NCBI RefSeq assembly: GCF_000577815.1 | Contig: NZ_CBYM010000004.1 | Location: forward strand, 1-64,000 | Direction of reading: 5' to 3' | DNA: 64,000 bases | Origin: Clostridium saudiense | Lineage (GTDB): Bacteria > Bacillota > Clostridia > Clostridiales > Clostridiaceae | Shown here: positions 52,998-62,830 of the stretch, in pieces | Layout: each line of letters opens with the position of its first letter | How positions within the stretch are numbered: the stretch's first letter is position 1 | Translations under genes and position numbers: made by a program | Notes under the pieces: model-generated | What the model was told of the DNA's origin: nothing | The model's input: the letters and a program-made list of their open reading frames with translations, nothing else | The model's database searches: none

Positions 52998-54377
52998 ATG
53001 GGATTATCTTTTAAAGAAAAGTATTCATTTGGAATTGGAGCATTAGGAAAGGATTTATGTTATGCAATTGTATCTAGTTATTTAATGATTTATTTTACAG
53101 ATTCAATTGGACTAGCTCCAGCATTTGTTGGAAGTTTATTTTTAGTAGCAAGATTATGGGATGCAGTTAATGACCCAGCAATGGGAATGATAGTTGATAA
53201 TACAAAAACAAAGTGGGGAAAATTTAGACCATGGATTTTAATAGGAACGCTTATAAATGCAGTTGTTTTAGTATTCTTATTTAAGAGACCAGCAGGATTA
53301 GAAGGAAGTTCACTATATGCTTATTATTCAGTTATGTATATATTATGGGGTATGACTTATACAATAATGGATATACCATATTGGTCTATGTTACCTTCTT
53401 TATCTAAGACTAATGAAGAAAGAGCTCAAATGTCAGTTATACCAAGAATATTTGCAAGCTGTGCATGGTTAATAATGGGTGCATTTGGACTTTCAATAGT
53501 AAATAAGTTAGGAAATGGTGATCAAACTAAGGGATATGGAGCTTTTGCAGTAGTGATTGCAGCAATTTTTATAATTACTTCAATTATAACAGTTATAAAT
53601 GTTAAAGATAGTAGTTGTAAAGTAACAGAATCAAATAAAAAAGTAGAAAAAACAAGCTTAAAGAAAGCAGTTAAACTTATAAAAGAAAATGATCAACTTA
53701 TGGTATTTATAGGAGTTGTACTTGCATATAACTTAGTTGCTCAATTATCAGGAGGAATGTCAATTTACTATTTTAAGTATGTTGTAGGAAATGAAAATAT
53801 GTACCAAGTATTTACTGCATTTGCTGGACTTGCTGAAATAGCTGCACTTATGTTATTCCCAATGCTTTCAAAGAGAATGAGTAAAAAGGGTGTATTTAGA
53901 CTAGCATGTTATTTACCAGCAGTAGGATTAATAATTCTATTATTAGCAGGAATATTTGTTCCAGGTAATGCGGCACTTATAGCTTTATCAGGAATAATAG
54001 TTAAGTTAGGTTCAGGATTTACACTAGGAGCTACCACTGTTATGTTAGCAGATGTTATAGATTATGGTGAAGTAAGATTTGGTTCAAGAAATGAAAGTAT
54101 AGTTGCTTCGTTCCAAACATTATTAGTTAAAACAGCATCAGCTTTATCAGGATGGTTAATAGGTGTTGGATTAACAATAGTAGGATATGTTCCTAATATA
54201 ACACAAACTGCAGGAACAATATTTGGTATGAGAATACTTATGGTGGCAGTACCTTCAGTAATAACATTATTAGGATTATTCATTTATGTAAAGGGTTATA
54301 AACTTCAAGGTGAATATCAAGAAAAGATAATGGAAGAATTAAATAAAAAGAGAGAAGCTGAAATTAACTTTGCATAA
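52998..54377 (+). CDS. GPH family sugar:cation symporter
   Basis: About 459 residues with twelve predicted membrane helices; glycoside-pentoside-hexuronide family (MelB/LacS/XylP type). DAVNDPAMGMIVDNTKTKWGKFRPW is the family signature in the first cytoplasmic loop, and ADVIDYGEVRFGSRNES the mirrored one. I start at the ATG at 52998, 9 bases after GAGGAAGG, rather than at 52989. It probably imports the galactosides split by the flanking GH36 and GH42 enzymes. Confidence 0.93.
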   Translation: MGLSFKEKYSFGIGALGKDLCYAIVSSYLMIYFTDSIGLAPAFVGSLFLVARLWDAVNDPAMGMIVDNTKTKWGKFRPWILIGTLINAVVLVFLFKRPAGLEGSSLYAYYSVMYILWGMTYTIMDIPYWSMLPSLSKTNEERAQMSVIPRIFASCAWLIMGAFGLSIVNKLGNGDQTKGYGAFAVVIAAIFIITSIITVINVKDSSCKVTESNKKVEKTSLKKAVKLIKENDQLMVFIGVVLAYNLVAQLSGGMSIYYFKYVVGNENMYQVFTAFAGLAEIAALMLFPMLSKRMSKKGVFRLACYLPAVGLIILLLAGIFVPGNAALIALSGIIVKLGSGFTLGATTVMLADVIDYGEVRFGSRNESIVASFQTLLVKTASALSGWLIGVGLTIVGYVPNITQTAGTIFGMRILMVAVPSVITLLGLFIYVKGYKLQGEYQEKIMEELNKKREAEINFA

Positions 54378-54417
54378 AGGTTAGATTGATATTAAACAAG
54401 TAAAATAAAATTTAAGT

Positions 54418-54540
54418 TAATAATTATTTTAATAGGTAAGAAGTTAAGAATAATGATTAGAAGTTATGCAATTATATTTTCAAATAAATTTAATAGTATA
54501 TTTCTAAAGCTTGTACTTCTTACTTATTAATTATCATCAA
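54418..54540. repeat. Imperfect inverted-repeat element
   Basis: Left arm AATAGGTAAGAAGTTAA (54431-54447) and right arm complement CTTCTTACTTATT (about 54515-54528) extend with mismatches to about 30 bp each, around about 65 bases with no coding sign. It resembles the element at 40459 in arm composition and in inner TTATGC and ATTTCTAAA words. It may also end the symporter transcript. The rest of the 280-base gap is plain. Confidence 0.5.
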
Positions 54541-54657
54541 TAAAAAAATTACATTACAATTTGATTTATTAGATATGTAGTATATAAAACATAAATTTAA
54601 ATACAAGAATTTTTAGAAAGATAAATTATTTATAAATAGTAGTCAGGAGTTGTTAAA

Positions 54658-56613
54658 ATGTATTTAGGTGTAGATTATTATCCAGAGCACTGGAATGAAG
54701 ATATGTTAGAAGAAGATTTAAATAATATAGTAGAGCTTGGAAGTAATGTTATAAGAATTGGTGAATTTGCTTGGCATATGATGGAGAAAGAAGAAGGTTT
54801 ATTTGATTTTTCTTATTTTGATCATGTAATAAATGAAGCAAAGAAAAAAGGATTAAAAATAATATTCGGTACACCAACAGCAACAATGCCTGCATGGCTT
54901 GCTAAAAAACATCCAGATGTATTAGGTGAGTTTGAAGATAATACTAAGAGAGTTTTTGGTGGAAGAAGACAATATTGTTTTAATAGTAAAACTTATCATA
55001 AATATAGTAAAATTATAATTAAAGAACTTGCAAATCATTTTAAAGATGAAGAAGGAATAGTTGCATGGCAAATAGATAATGAATTTGGTCATGAAGGTAG
55101 CGATGTATGTTTCTGTAATGAATGTAAAAATGCATTTAGAGATTATTTAAGAAAAAATTATAATAATGATATAAATAAATTAAATGAAATATGGGGAACA
55201 AGATTTTGGTCGCAAACTTACAATGATTTTGATGAAATACCAGTTCCAGCAAAGACAATAACTACTCATAATCCAAGCCTTAGGATGGAATGGGAAAGGT
55301 TTAGAAGCGTAAGTGTTGAAAATTATGCAAAATTGCAAATAGATATTTTAAAAGAAATATTAGGCGAAGATTCTGTTATAATTCATGACTTTTCAGGTGG
55401 ATATTTTGATAAGAGCTTTGATTTTTCAAAAGTTGCAAAATACCTAGATGTAGTTGCATATAATAATTATCCTGTGTGGGGAGGGCAAAGGGAGCCAATT
55501 CCTGCACATGAAATTGCTTGTGGCTTAGATTTTATGAGGGGGGCTAAAAGACAAAATTTTTGGATTACAGAAGCTATAATGGGAGCACAAGGACATGATG
55601 TTATTGGTTATTTACCAAGACCAAATCAAGCTAAAATGTGGTCTTATCAAGCAATGGCTCATGGATGCAATTCTCTTATGTATTTTAGATATAGAGGCGC
55701 AACACAAGGAGCTGAACAATATTGCTATGGAATAATAGATCAGGATAATCAAAAAAGAAGAAAATTTTATGAGGTTCAAGATTTTTTCAATAATATGAAA
55801 GAAAATGAAGATGTTATAAATAGTGAAATAAAATCAGAAATAGCAGTAATTTATGATTATGAATCTATGGCATCATTTAGAATTCAAAGACAAAGCTTTT
55901 TAATGGATTATAAAAATGAAGTATATAGATTATATAGACCTTTCTATGAAAATAATGTTAATATTGATGTCATTCCATCATATGTAGATTTTAGTGAGTA
56001 TAAAGTTTTATTAATACCAACAATGATTGTATTTAAATCTGAAGTTCAAGAAAGAATTAGAGAGTTTGTTAAAAATGGTGGTAAAGTAGTATTTAGTTTT
56101 AGAACTGCAATTAAAGATTACTATAATAATTTAACATTAGGGCAGTTAAATCCAAGTTTTTACACTGATTTAATAGGTGGCTTTGTTGAAGAAATAGAAT
56201 CTCTTCAAGAAGGTCAAAAGGTTAATGTTAAGGGGATAAATGAATTTAATGGAGTTGAAGGTAGTGGAACTGTATTTAGAGATATGCTAAAAACTACTAC
56301 TGCAGAAAGTCTATTTATGTATGATGATGAGTTTTATAATGAATTATCAGCTATAACTTTAAACAAATATAAAAATGGTGAAGCTTATTATATAGGTACT
56401 GGTGTAGATAATAATATTATGGACTTAATAGCTAAAAAAATTATAGTAGAAGCTGATATAGAAGCTATAGAATCACCTAAGGGTGTTGAAGTAGTTAAGA
56501 GAAAAGTAAATGATGAAGAGTATTACTTCATTATGAACCACACAGCAGAAGGTAAAATTTTTAATAATATTAATTTAAAGGCCTATGAAAGTAAAATAGT
56601 AAAAATTAAGTAA
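54658..56613 (+). CDS. bgaA: Beta-galactosidase, GH42
   Basis: 651 residues; hydrolyses beta-galactosides inside the cell. The barrel (1-375) carries VDYYPEHW, acid/base Glu142 in QIDNEFGH and nucleophile Glu305 in WITEAIMG. The GH42 zinc site is intact: Cys107, Cys151, Cys153, Cys156. A trimerisation domain (about 390-590) and a short C-terminal sheet follow. CAGGAG precedes the ATG. I see no AAACGTT operator directly upstream, so it may depend on the symporter promoter or an undetected one. Confidence 0.95.
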   Translation: MYLGVDYYPEHWNEDMLEEDLNNIVELGSNVIRIGEFAWHMMEKEEGLFDFSYFDHVINEAKKKGLKIIFGTPTATMPAWLAKKHPDVLGEFEDNTKRVFGGRRQYCFNSKTYHKYSKIIIKELANHFKDEEGIVAWQIDNEFGHEGSDVCFCNECKNAFRDYLRKNYNNDINKLNEIWGTRFWSQTYNDFDEIPVPAKTITTHNPSLRMEWERFRSVSVENYAKLQIDILKEILGEDSVIIHDFSGGYFDKSFDFSKVAKYLDVVAYNNYPVWGGQREPIPAHEIACGLDFMRGAKRQNFWITEAIMGAQGHDVIGYLPRPNQAKMWSYQAMAHGCNSLMYFRYRGATQGAEQYCYGIIDQDNQKRRKFYEVQDFFNNMKENEDVINSEIKSEIAVIYDYESMASFRIQRQSFLMDYKNEVYRLYRPFYENNVNIDVIPSYVDFSEYKVLLIPTMIVFKSEVQERIREFVKNGGKVVFSFRTAIKDYYNNLTLGQLNPSFYTDLIGGFVEEIESLQEGQKVNVKGINEFNGVEGSGTVFRDMLKTTTAESLFMYDDEFYNELSAITLNKYKNGEAYYIGTGVDNNIMDLIAKKIIVEADIEAIESPKGVEVVKRKVNDEEYYFIMNHTAEGKIFNNINLKAYESKIVKIK

Positions 56614-56614
56614 A

Positions 56615-56658
56615 TTAAAGGTGGTTAACTTTTTAAATTAACCACCTTTAAATTTTTA
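56615..56658. terminator. Bidirectional terminator
   Basis: A perfect 14-bp stem TTAAAGGTGGTTAA with its complement and a T-run, between convergent genes. Confidence 0.88.
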
Positions 56659-56665
56659 TATTATG

Positions 56666-57394
56666 TTAAATAAGAGAAAGACAATTTACATCTAATTTGT
56701 AAGTTACATCTTTTCTTTCAACGATTATATTTATTTTCTTTTTAATTTCTTCATCATCCATAATTTTAGAAATAAGTTCACGTGTTGGGTTCATAGCATA
56801 TGGGATACCTACATTTTTAAACATAGTAAAATCACCAGCAGTATCACCATAAGCATAACTTTGACTTAAATCAATATCATACTTCTTGCATAATTCTTTA
56901 ATTGCCTTTTCTTTACTTTCTGAATCCCACATAGGAGTAATATAGCCATTATATCTATTATCTTTATCTAATTCATAGATTGTACCTCTATAATCATCCA
57001 TATGATATTTTAATGACATTTCTCTTACCAATTCTATAGGAGAACCTGAAATAGCAATTACAATATCTCCTTGCTCTTTATGCCATTTAATTCTTTCTCT
57101 AGAAAATGTATAAACTCTATCACCTTTTTGTTCAATAACTTTTTTAGCAATATAGTCTATATGATATTTATCTAATCCTTTAATTGCTTCAGTGTAGACA
57201 TCTACCATTTTTAAAAGATAAGTATCATAATCGCCTTGTCTTTTATCCCAGTTAATATAAGCAGGTTTTACTTCTTTATACCACTTATTTTCATCAACTA
57301 GGTCATATTTAATTATTTTTTTAAAGACCTCAGTAATAAGTCCTTCTCTGTAGATTGTGCCGTCAATATCAAAAAATGCTGCTCTTCTTGACAT
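56666..57394 (-). CDS. HAD-IB family phosphatase (SerB-like)
   Basis: 243 residues from the ATG at 57394, chosen because AAGGAGG lies about 10 bases upstream; a longer frame to 57451 lacks such a site. HAD motifs are present: FFDIDGTI, IAISGSP (motif II Ser), the motif III Lys in ESKEKAIKEL, and YGDTAGDFTMF. The closest group is the phosphoserine-phosphatase-like subfamily IB; the substrate is unknown. Monocistronic and convergent with the beta-galactosidase gene. Confidence 0.88.
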   Translation of the reverse strand: MSRRAAFFDIDGTIYREGLITEVFKKIIKYDLVDENKWYKEVKPAYINWDKRQGDYDTYLLKMVDVYTEAIKGLDKYHIDYIAKKVIEQKGDRVYTFSRERIKWHKEQGDIVIAISGSPIELVREMSLKYHMDDYRGTIYELDKDNRYNGYITPMWDSESKEKAIKELCKKYDIDLSQSYAYGDTAGDFTMFKNVGIPYAMNPTRELISKIMDDEEIKKKINIIVERKDVTYKLDVNCLSLI

Positions 57395-57550
57395 ATAAAA
57401 AACCTCCTTATGTTTTAAACTTTTATAAAATATCTTTAACTTACTGTCCAATAGGTAAGATGAGCTAAATAAACTTTAAAAATTTAATTAAGCTGAATTA
57501 GATATTACATTATATAATAATAAACCAAAGCGAAAAATGCAAGACTAAGT

Positions 57551-57802
57551 GAGATTCTAAATTTTAATTTAGTTAATCGAACTTACTCAGCGACTGAAAG
57601 GAGTCGAGTTTCCTTAAAGAGGATTCTAAATTTTAATTTAGTTAATCGAACTTACTCAGCGACTGAAAGGAGTCGAGTTTCCTTAAAGAGGATTCTAAAT
57701 TTTAATTTAGTTAATCGAACTTGCCTGAAACTCCAAATTTTAATTTAGCAAGTTGAAGGTACACTTTAGTGTACTCAGCGACTGAAAGGAATCCAGTTTC
57801 AT
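57551..57802 (+). repeat. Structured tandem repeat cluster D (three 69-bp units and a diverged fourth)
   Basis: CGAACTT boxes at 57578, 57647 and 57716 give a 69-bp period. Units have CTAAATTTTAATTTAG, CGAACTTACTC, the stem GACT-GAAAGG-AGTC inside ACTC/GAGT, and GTTTCC. The third copy is cut short and joins a diverged fourth (CCAAATTTTAATTTAG, then an extra GTACACTTTAGTGTAC palindrome). It is preceded by AAGTGAGATTC, as is cluster C. It lies about 130 bases before the thiamine operon promoter. Confidence 0.88.
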
Positions 57803-57931
57803 TTATAACAAAAAATATTAATATTTTTAAGAAAACTTCTTATCTAAACATTAAATTTATTAAGTAGCTTTAGAAAATCTACTTTCTTTAGTTAGTATGA
57901 CAAAAAATAGAAGAATTTATATTAGAAAATG

Positions 57932-57959
57932 TTGACAAAAAATTACAATGCTATATAAT
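57932..57959 (+). promoter_or_regulatory. Thiamine operon promoter
   Basis: TTGACA (57932-57937), 16 bp, TATAAT (57954-57959), just upstream of the TPP riboswitch. Confidence 0.85.
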
Positions 57960-57983
57960 ATGGATATAAAGAACTATATAAAA

Positions 57984-58066
57984 TGCTAGGGGTGCCAATT
58001 AAGGCTGAGAGATAAGAAATTATTAACCCTTGTACCTGATCTGGATAGTGCCAGCGTAGGAAAGCT
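57984..58066 (+). ncRNA. TPP riboswitch (THI element)
   Basis: The conserved segments occur in order: GGGGTGCC, GGCTGAGA, AACCCTT, ACCTGATCTGGATAGTGCC and AGCGTAGGAAAGC. It controls the thiamine salvage operon. The terminator lies about 105 bases further on. An intermediate arm CTACAA...TTGTAG with TAAACTT/AAGTTTA (about 58089-58142) may be part of the expression platform. Confidence 0.96.
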
Positions 58067-58172
58067 TATTAATGTATACTTTAAATAATCTACAAGGTAA
58101 TTTTTAAACTTTATCATAGTATAAGTTTAAATAATTTGTAGTAAAAGTAAATATATTATTTGTAATTATAAC

Positions 58173-58207
58173 GCTATATTCCAGTTGGGATATAGCTTTT
58201 TTTATTG
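58173..58207 (+). terminator. Riboswitch-controlled terminator
   Basis: GCTATATTCC-AGTT-GGGATATAGC followed by seven T, between the TPP aptamer and thiD. Bound TPP should favour this hairpin. Confidence 0.85.
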
Positions 58208-58239
58208 GGAAAAATTAAAAATTAAAAAGGAGAAGAAAT

Positions 58240-59037
58240 ATGAGAAATTACAAAATACCCACATTAACCATTGCAGGATCAGATTCATCAGGAGGAGCAG
58301 GTGTACAAGCAGATTTAAAAACATTTAGTGCAATAGGGACTTATGGAATGAGTGTCATTACAGCAATAACAGCACAAAATACACAAGGAGTTTTTCTTGT
58401 TGAAGATTTAAGTAAAGAAATAATAGAAAGTCAAATAAATGTAGTTTTTGAAGATATAGAGCCAGCTGCTGTAAAGATAGGGATGGTATCAAGTCCAGGA
58501 ATTATTCACACAATTGTAAACACATTAAAAAAATATAATCCTAAATATTTAGTAGTAGATCCAGTCATGATATCTAAAAGTGGATATTCATTATTAAAGC
58601 CGGAGGCAAAGAAAAGTTTAATTGAAGAGCTTATACCAATGGCTTATATAATAACTCCAAATACACCAGAAGCAGAAGAAATTACAGGAATAGAAATAAA
58701 TAATGTAGATGATATGAGAGAAGCAGGTAGAAAGATATTAGAATTAGGACCTAAGTATGTGTTAATGAAAGGGGGACATCTTGAAGGTGATGCAGTTGAT
58801 GTATTAATAGGAAATGATACATTTGAAATTTATAAACAAGAAAGACTAGATAGAAAAAATACTCATGGAACAGGATGTACTTTATCATCAGCAATAACAT
58901 CACATTTAGCATTAGGATATGACATAGTAGAGGCTGTTAAATTAAGTAAAGAGTATATAACAGAAGCAATAAGACATAGCTTTGATATAGGCAAAGGTGT
59001 TGGACCTGTAAATCATTTTTATAAATTTGAAGACTAA
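58240..59037 (+). CDS. thiD: Hydroxymethylpyrimidine / phosphomethylpyrimidine kinase
   Basis: 265-residue ribokinase-family enzyme phosphorylating HMP twice for thiamine. [48 protein letters not shown] and the catalytic [13 protein letters not shown] are present. AGGAGAAG precedes the ATG. First gene of the riboswitch-controlled operon. Confidence 0.97.
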   Translation: MRNYKIPTLTIAGSDSSGGAGVQADLKTFSAIGTYGMSVITAITAQNTQGVFLVEDLSKEIIESQINVVFEDIEPAAVKIGMVSSPGIIHTIVNTLKKYNPKYLVVDPVMISKSGYSLLKPEAKKSLIEELIPMAYIITPNTPEAEEITGIEINNVDDMREAGRKILELGPKYVLMKGGHLEGDAVDVLIGNDTFEIYKQERLDRKNTHGTGCTLSSAITSHLALGYDIVEAVKLSKEYITEAIRHSFDIGKGVGPVNHFYKFED

Positions 59038-59060
59038 GACTTAGATAAGGAGAAGAAGTA

Positions 59061-59867
59061 ATGTTTGAATTAATAAATAAAGTTAAAGAAATAAATCCTT
59101 TAGTATTACATTATACAAATGAAGTAACAATAAATGATTGTGCAAATATAACATTAGCTTTAGGGGCAAGCCCTTTAATGAGCTATTCTGATGAAGAGGT
59201 TGAAGAGATAGTTAGTGTTGCTAGCTCAGTAGTAATTAATATTGGAACTATGAATTCAAGTAGGTTAGATTTATTTGTTAAAGCAGGAAAGGCAGCTAAT
59301 AAATTTAATAAGCCTGTTATATTAGATCCAGTAGGTGTTTTTGCAACAAAGACAAGAATAAACTTTACAAATAAACTATTAAATGAAATTAAATTTGATG
59401 TTGTTAAAGGAAATATAGCTGAAATAAAGTTTATAGGTGGACTTGATGTAAGAGGACAAGGAGTTGATTCCTTTGATGATGGTGAAGATATATCTGAAGT
59501 AGTAAAAAGAGTAGCTATAAAGCTTGGATGTGTGGTAGTTGCTACTGGAAAAGTTGATTTTATTAGTGATGGAAATAGAGTTATAAAGATATATAATGGA
59601 ACACCAAAGTTAAAGAGTGTAACTGGTACAGGGTGTATGACAGGAAGCTTAATAGGAAGCTATTTAGGAGCTTATGATTCTCTTATTAAGTCTGATGAAA
59701 AAGTTAGTAAGATAGAAGCTGTTGCAATTGGGGTACTTACAATGGGAGTAAGTGGTGAATTAAGCGATAGAAATAATATTGCAATAGGAAGCTTCAAGGA
59801 AGAACTTATGAACAATATTTATGAAATGAATAGTGATAAATTAAAAGAATATGGAAGGGTTGAATAA
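59061..59867 (+). CDS. thiM: Hydroxyethylthiazole kinase
   Basis: 268-residue enzyme phosphorylating the thiazole alcohol (THZ) for thiamine salvage. LVLHYTNEVTINDCANITLALGASP and LDPVGV, VVKGNIAEI and SVTGTGCMTGSLIG match the family. It has an AAGGAG site and ends one base before the tenA start. Confidence 0.97.
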   Translation: MFELINKVKEINPLVLHYTNEVTINDCANITLALGASPLMSYSDEEVEEIVSVASSVVINIGTMNSSRLDLFVKAGKAANKFNKPVILDPVGVFATKTRINFTNKLLNEIKFDVVKGNIAEIKFIGGLDVRGQGVDSFDDGEDISEVVKRVAIKLGCVVVATGKVDFISDGNRVIKIYNGTPKLKSVTGTGCMTGSLIGSYLGAYDSLIKSDEKVSKIEAVAIGVLTMGVSGELSDRNNIAIGSFKEELMNNIYEMNSDKLKEYGRVE

Positions 59868-59868
59868 T

Positions 59869-60522
59869 ATGAAATTTTCAGAAGTTTTATTTAGTGAAGT
59901 TAAGAAAATTTGGGATGGATATTTAGAGCATCCCTTTGTTAAAGGAATAGGAGAAGGAACTTTAGATAAAGAAAAGTTTAAAAATTATTTAATTCAAGAT
60001 TATTTATATTTAAAGGACTATGCTAAGGTTTTTGCTATGGGATTAGTTAAAGCAGAAACTATGAAGGAAATGAAGTTTTATCATGAATCCATAAAAGGAG
60101 TATTAGATGATGAGACTGCAGTTCATGTTAATTACTTAAAAGACTTTGGATTAAGTACAGAAGAGGTAGAAGCTTATAAAAGTGAATTAACAACTGAAAG
60201 TTATACAAATTACATGCTTGGAATTGCATTAAAAGGTGATTCAAAGGATATTGCAATGACTATAATGCCATGTACTTGGAGTTATTATTATATTGGGAAG
60301 CACTTATATGAAACATATAAGGAAAACTTAAAAGATAATTTTTATGCTCCATGGATAGAAGGATATGCATCAAATGAGTTTAGGGAATGTGCACAAGAGT
60401 GGATTGATTATATAGATGATATATGTAAGGACATATCAGAAGTAAAAAAGGAAAAGCTAAAGGACATATTTATAAAATCTAGTCTTTATGAAATGGAGTT
60501 TTGGAATATGGCAAATAAATAA
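59869..60522 (+). CDS. tenA: Thiaminase II / aminopyrimidine aminohydrolase (TenA)
   Basis: 217 residues from the ATG at 59869, one base after the thiM stop, with GGAAGGG 9 bases upstream. It salvages pyrimidine from degraded thiamine. LIQDYLYLKDYAK, the Cys in TIMPCTWSYYYIG (catalytic nucleophile) and EGYASNEF are diagnostic. It fits with the HMP kinase for pyrimidine salvage. Confidence 0.95.
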   Translation: MKFSEVLFSEVKKIWDGYLEHPFVKGIGEGTLDKEKFKNYLIQDYLYLKDYAKVFAMGLVKAETMKEMKFYHESIKGVLDDETAVHVNYLKDFGLSTEEVEAYKSELTTESYTNYMLGIALKGDSKDIAMTIMPCTWSYYYIGKHLYETYKENLKDNFYAPWIEGYASNEFRECAQEWIDYIDDICKDISEVKKEKLKDIFIKSSLYEMEFWNMANK

Positions 60523-60600
60523 ACTGAATTTTTAGTTTTAGGTTGAGTGTTACAATGACCAACCATGAGATAAAATTTATTTTAAGATGAGGTAAGTAAT

Positions 60601-61206
60601 ATGGTTATTTTTATAGCGATAATATCAGCAATATTATTTGCATTTTATTTTAGGGATTTAAAAAGAAATCCTATAACAACAAAGAAAATGGTAGTAATTG
60701 CAATGATGAGTGGACTATCATTTATGCTTAGTTTAATTCAGTTTGTAAAATATCCTCAAGGTGGTGGAATTACTTTATTTTCTATGTTACCAATAATGAT
60801 ACTTTCATTATTATATGGTAGAACTGCAGGTATAACAGGTGGATTAATATGGGGTTTTTTATCATTATTAAATGGAGCATATGTAATACATCCAGTTCAA
60901 TTTTTCTTAGATTGTTTGTTTGGGCCAATGGCTTTAGGTTTTACATGTGTTTTTGGTAGTGATAAGAAATATAAGGTGATTTTAGGAGGGTTATTTGCAG
61001 TTACTTTAAGTGTATTTTCTTATTTTGTTTCAGGTGTAGTATTTTTTGCAGAGTTTGCACCGGAAGGGATGAATACTTATCTTTATTCATTCTTATATAA
61101 TTTTACTAGTGCTGGAGTTGAAGGTATTTTATGTATAATGCTTTTATCTATAATTCCTTTAGAGAGATTTAAAAAAATAGCTAATGTTAAAGATATTGCA
61201 GCATAA
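60601..61206 (+). CDS. thiT: ECF-type thiamine transporter S-component
   Basis: 201 residues with six membrane helices. The thiamine-binding pattern of ThiT is present: GGGITLFSMLPIMILSLLYG and IHPVQFFLDCLFG, with Glu in GVEGILC. It would work with shared EcfAA'T modules encoded elsewhere. AGATGAGGTAAG precedes the ATG. Confidence 0.9.
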   Translation: MVIFIAIISAILFAFYFRDLKRNPITTKKMVVIAMMSGLSFMLSLIQFVKYPQGGGITLFSMLPIMILSLLYGRTAGITGGLIWGFLSLLNGAYVIHPVQFFLDCLFGPMALGFTCVFGSDKKYKVILGGLFAVTLSVFSYFVSGVVFFAEFAPEGMNTYLYSFLYNFTSAGVEGILCIMLLSIIPLERFKKIANVKDIAA

Positions 61207-61229
61207 ATATTAGAAAAAAGGTGATAAAA

Positions 61230-61847
61230 ATGAAAGATTTAAAACTTTATTTAGTAACAGATTCAGATATTTTAAAAGGAAGAGATTTTTATAATTGTAT
61301 TGAAGAAGCATTAAAGGGTGGAGTAACGATGCTTCAATTAAGAGAAAAAAATGCTAGTGGTAAGGAATTCTTAGACAAGGCAATGAAGCTTAGGAATTTA
61401 ACTAAAAAATATAATGTGAAATTTATTATTAATGATAGAGTTGATATTGCAATGCTTTGTGATGCTGATGGCGTTCATGTTGGACAAAGTGACATACCAG
61501 TAGATAAAGTTAGAAAGCTTACTGGAAAAGATAAAATTATTGGTGTATCTGCAAGAACAGTAGAAGAAGCTATAAGGGCTAAAGAAAATGGAGCAGATTA
61601 TCTTGGGGTTGGAGCTATGTTTACAACTACAACAAAATTAGATGCAAAAAGTGTAACAGTTGATAGGTTAAGTGAAATTAAGAAAGAAGTCAATTTACCA
61701 ATTGTAGCAATTGGAGGTTTAACTTTAGATAATATTGATAAATTAAAGCAATATAATATTGATGGATATGCTGTTGTTTCAGCAATATTAAAAGCTAATG
61801 ATATAAGATTAGAATGTGAAAAATGGGTAAAGAAAATTAGTGAATAA
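61230..61847 (+). CDS. thiE: Thiamine-phosphate synthase
   Basis: 205 residues from the ATG at 61230 (AAAAGGTG upstream). TIM-barrel enzyme joining HMP-PP and THZ-P. LYLVTDS, LQLREKN, IINDRVDIA, GVHVGQSD, YLGVGAMFTTTTK and IVAIGGL are family motifs. It completes the salvage path with thiD and thiM. Confidence 0.97.
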   Translation: MKDLKLYLVTDSDILKGRDFYNCIEEALKGGVTMLQLREKNASGKEFLDKAMKLRNLTKKYNVKFIINDRVDIAMLCDADGVHVGQSDIPVDKVRKLTGKDKIIGVSARTVEEAIRAKENGADYLGVGAMFTTTTKLDAKSVTVDRLSEIKKEVNLPIVAIGGLTLDNIDKLKQYNIDGYAVVSAILKANDIRLECEKWVKKISE

Positions 61848-61882
61848 CAAAATTGATAAAAAAGTATTTGGGGGAATTATAT

Positions 61883-62386
61883 ATGGAATTAACTAAAAGT
61901 AAAGACGCAACGAAAAGATTAGTTATATGCGGAATATTAATAGCTTTAGCGACTATATTAGGATCATTGTCTATTCCAGTATTAGGAGCAAAGGTGGCGC
62001 CAATACAACATTTGATAAATGTAATTGCGGCAGTTACATTAGGACCTGCATATGGGATTTCGTGTGCTTTTGTATCATCATTATTAAGAAATATATTAGG
62101 AACGGGAAGTATATTAGCTTTTCCAGGAAGTATGGTTGGAGTATTTTTAGCTGCTATATTATATAAAAAGTTTAAAAAAGTAGAGATAGCTGTTGTTGGA
62201 GAAGTGATTGGAACTGGAATAATAGGTGCATTGCTAGCATATCCATTGGCAGCCTTTGTTTTAGGAAAGGAAGTTGCTTTATTTGTTTACATTATTCCAT
62301 TTTCAATAAGCTCTATAGTTGGAAGTATTATTGCTTATATAATATTAAAATTAAATACATTAAGAAGTTTTTTATTGAGTAATTAG
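61883..62386 (+). CDS. thiW: ThiW, putative thiazole-precursor ECF transporter S-component
   Basis: 167 residues from the ATG at 61883 (GGGGGA 7 bases upstream); an earlier in-frame start at 61853 lacks such a site. Five or six membrane helices with VLGAKVAPIQHLINVIAAVTLGPAYG, the ThiW hallmark. The family is usually linked to TPP riboswitches and thiM, and is predicted to import hydroxyethylthiazole. Last gene of the thiamine operon. Confidence 0.92.
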   Translation: MELTKSKDATKRLVICGILIALATILGSLSIPVLGAKVAPIQHLINVIAAVTLGPAYGISCAFVSSLLRNILGTGSILAFPGSMVGVFLAAILYKKFKKVEIAVVGEVIGTGIIGALLAYPLAAFVLGKEVALFVYIIPFSISSIVGSIIAYIILKLNTLRSFLLSN

Positions 62387-62405
62387 AATAATTATTCTAA
62401 TTTTT
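62382..62405 (+). terminator. Thiamine operon terminator
   Basis: Perfect 20-base palindrome ATTAGAATAATTATTCTAAT overlapping the thiW stop codon, followed by five T in total. Confidence 0.75.
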
Positions 62406-62536
62406 CTGTAAAATGCATAATTGTAAAAAATATGAATAAAATTATTCAGAAATTAGAAAATTACAACTTAGATGGGTATATAAGTAAAAGGGTGTATAAT
62501 ATATTTGTAATAAATAAATATTCGAGGTGACAAACT

Positions 62537-62728
62537 ATGATATTTTGTAAGGAAAAAAGATATATTTTTAGTAAGGATGTATACCTATCTAGCGATGAAA
62601 GAGTTGAGAAATTAAATAAAGATCAAATCAATAAATATGATGGAAGAGAAGTACAAGTTGGACATAGTTATTTAGGCTATATAGATAATTCAAGAATATC
62701 TTCTAGCTGGTGCAAAGAAGTTAAATAG
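62537..62728 (+). CDS. Small protein, 63 residues, unknown
   Basis: A charged protein with several Tyr and Lys, ending in SSWCKEVK. A good GAGGTGAC site lies before the ATG and a TATAAT-type box upstream, and a terminator follows. The N-terminal KEKRYIFSKDVYLSSDERVEKLN could form a strand-helix unit. No family recognised. Confidence 0.7.
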   Translation: MIFCKEKRYIFSKDVYLSSDERVEKLNKDQINKYDGREVQVGHSYLGYIDNSRISSSWCKEVK

Positions 62729-62742
62729 ATGAAAGTAAAAAG

Positions 62743-62770
62743 GGATGATGCAGAAATGTATCATCTTTTT
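62743..62770 (+). terminator. Rho-independent terminator
   Basis: GATGATGCA paired with TGTATCATC (one G-U pair), five- to six-base loop and a T-run. Confidence 0.85.
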
Positions 62771-62830
62771 TGTTATAATTAAATAATAGGAATAATTAAT
62801 AATGAGTTAATTATAAGAGGAGGTTATGTT

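Noticed and set aside
57551-57802. CRISPR array
   Set aside because: The repeats are contiguous 66-70 bp units without unique spacers, and no cas1, cas3 or effector gene is present.
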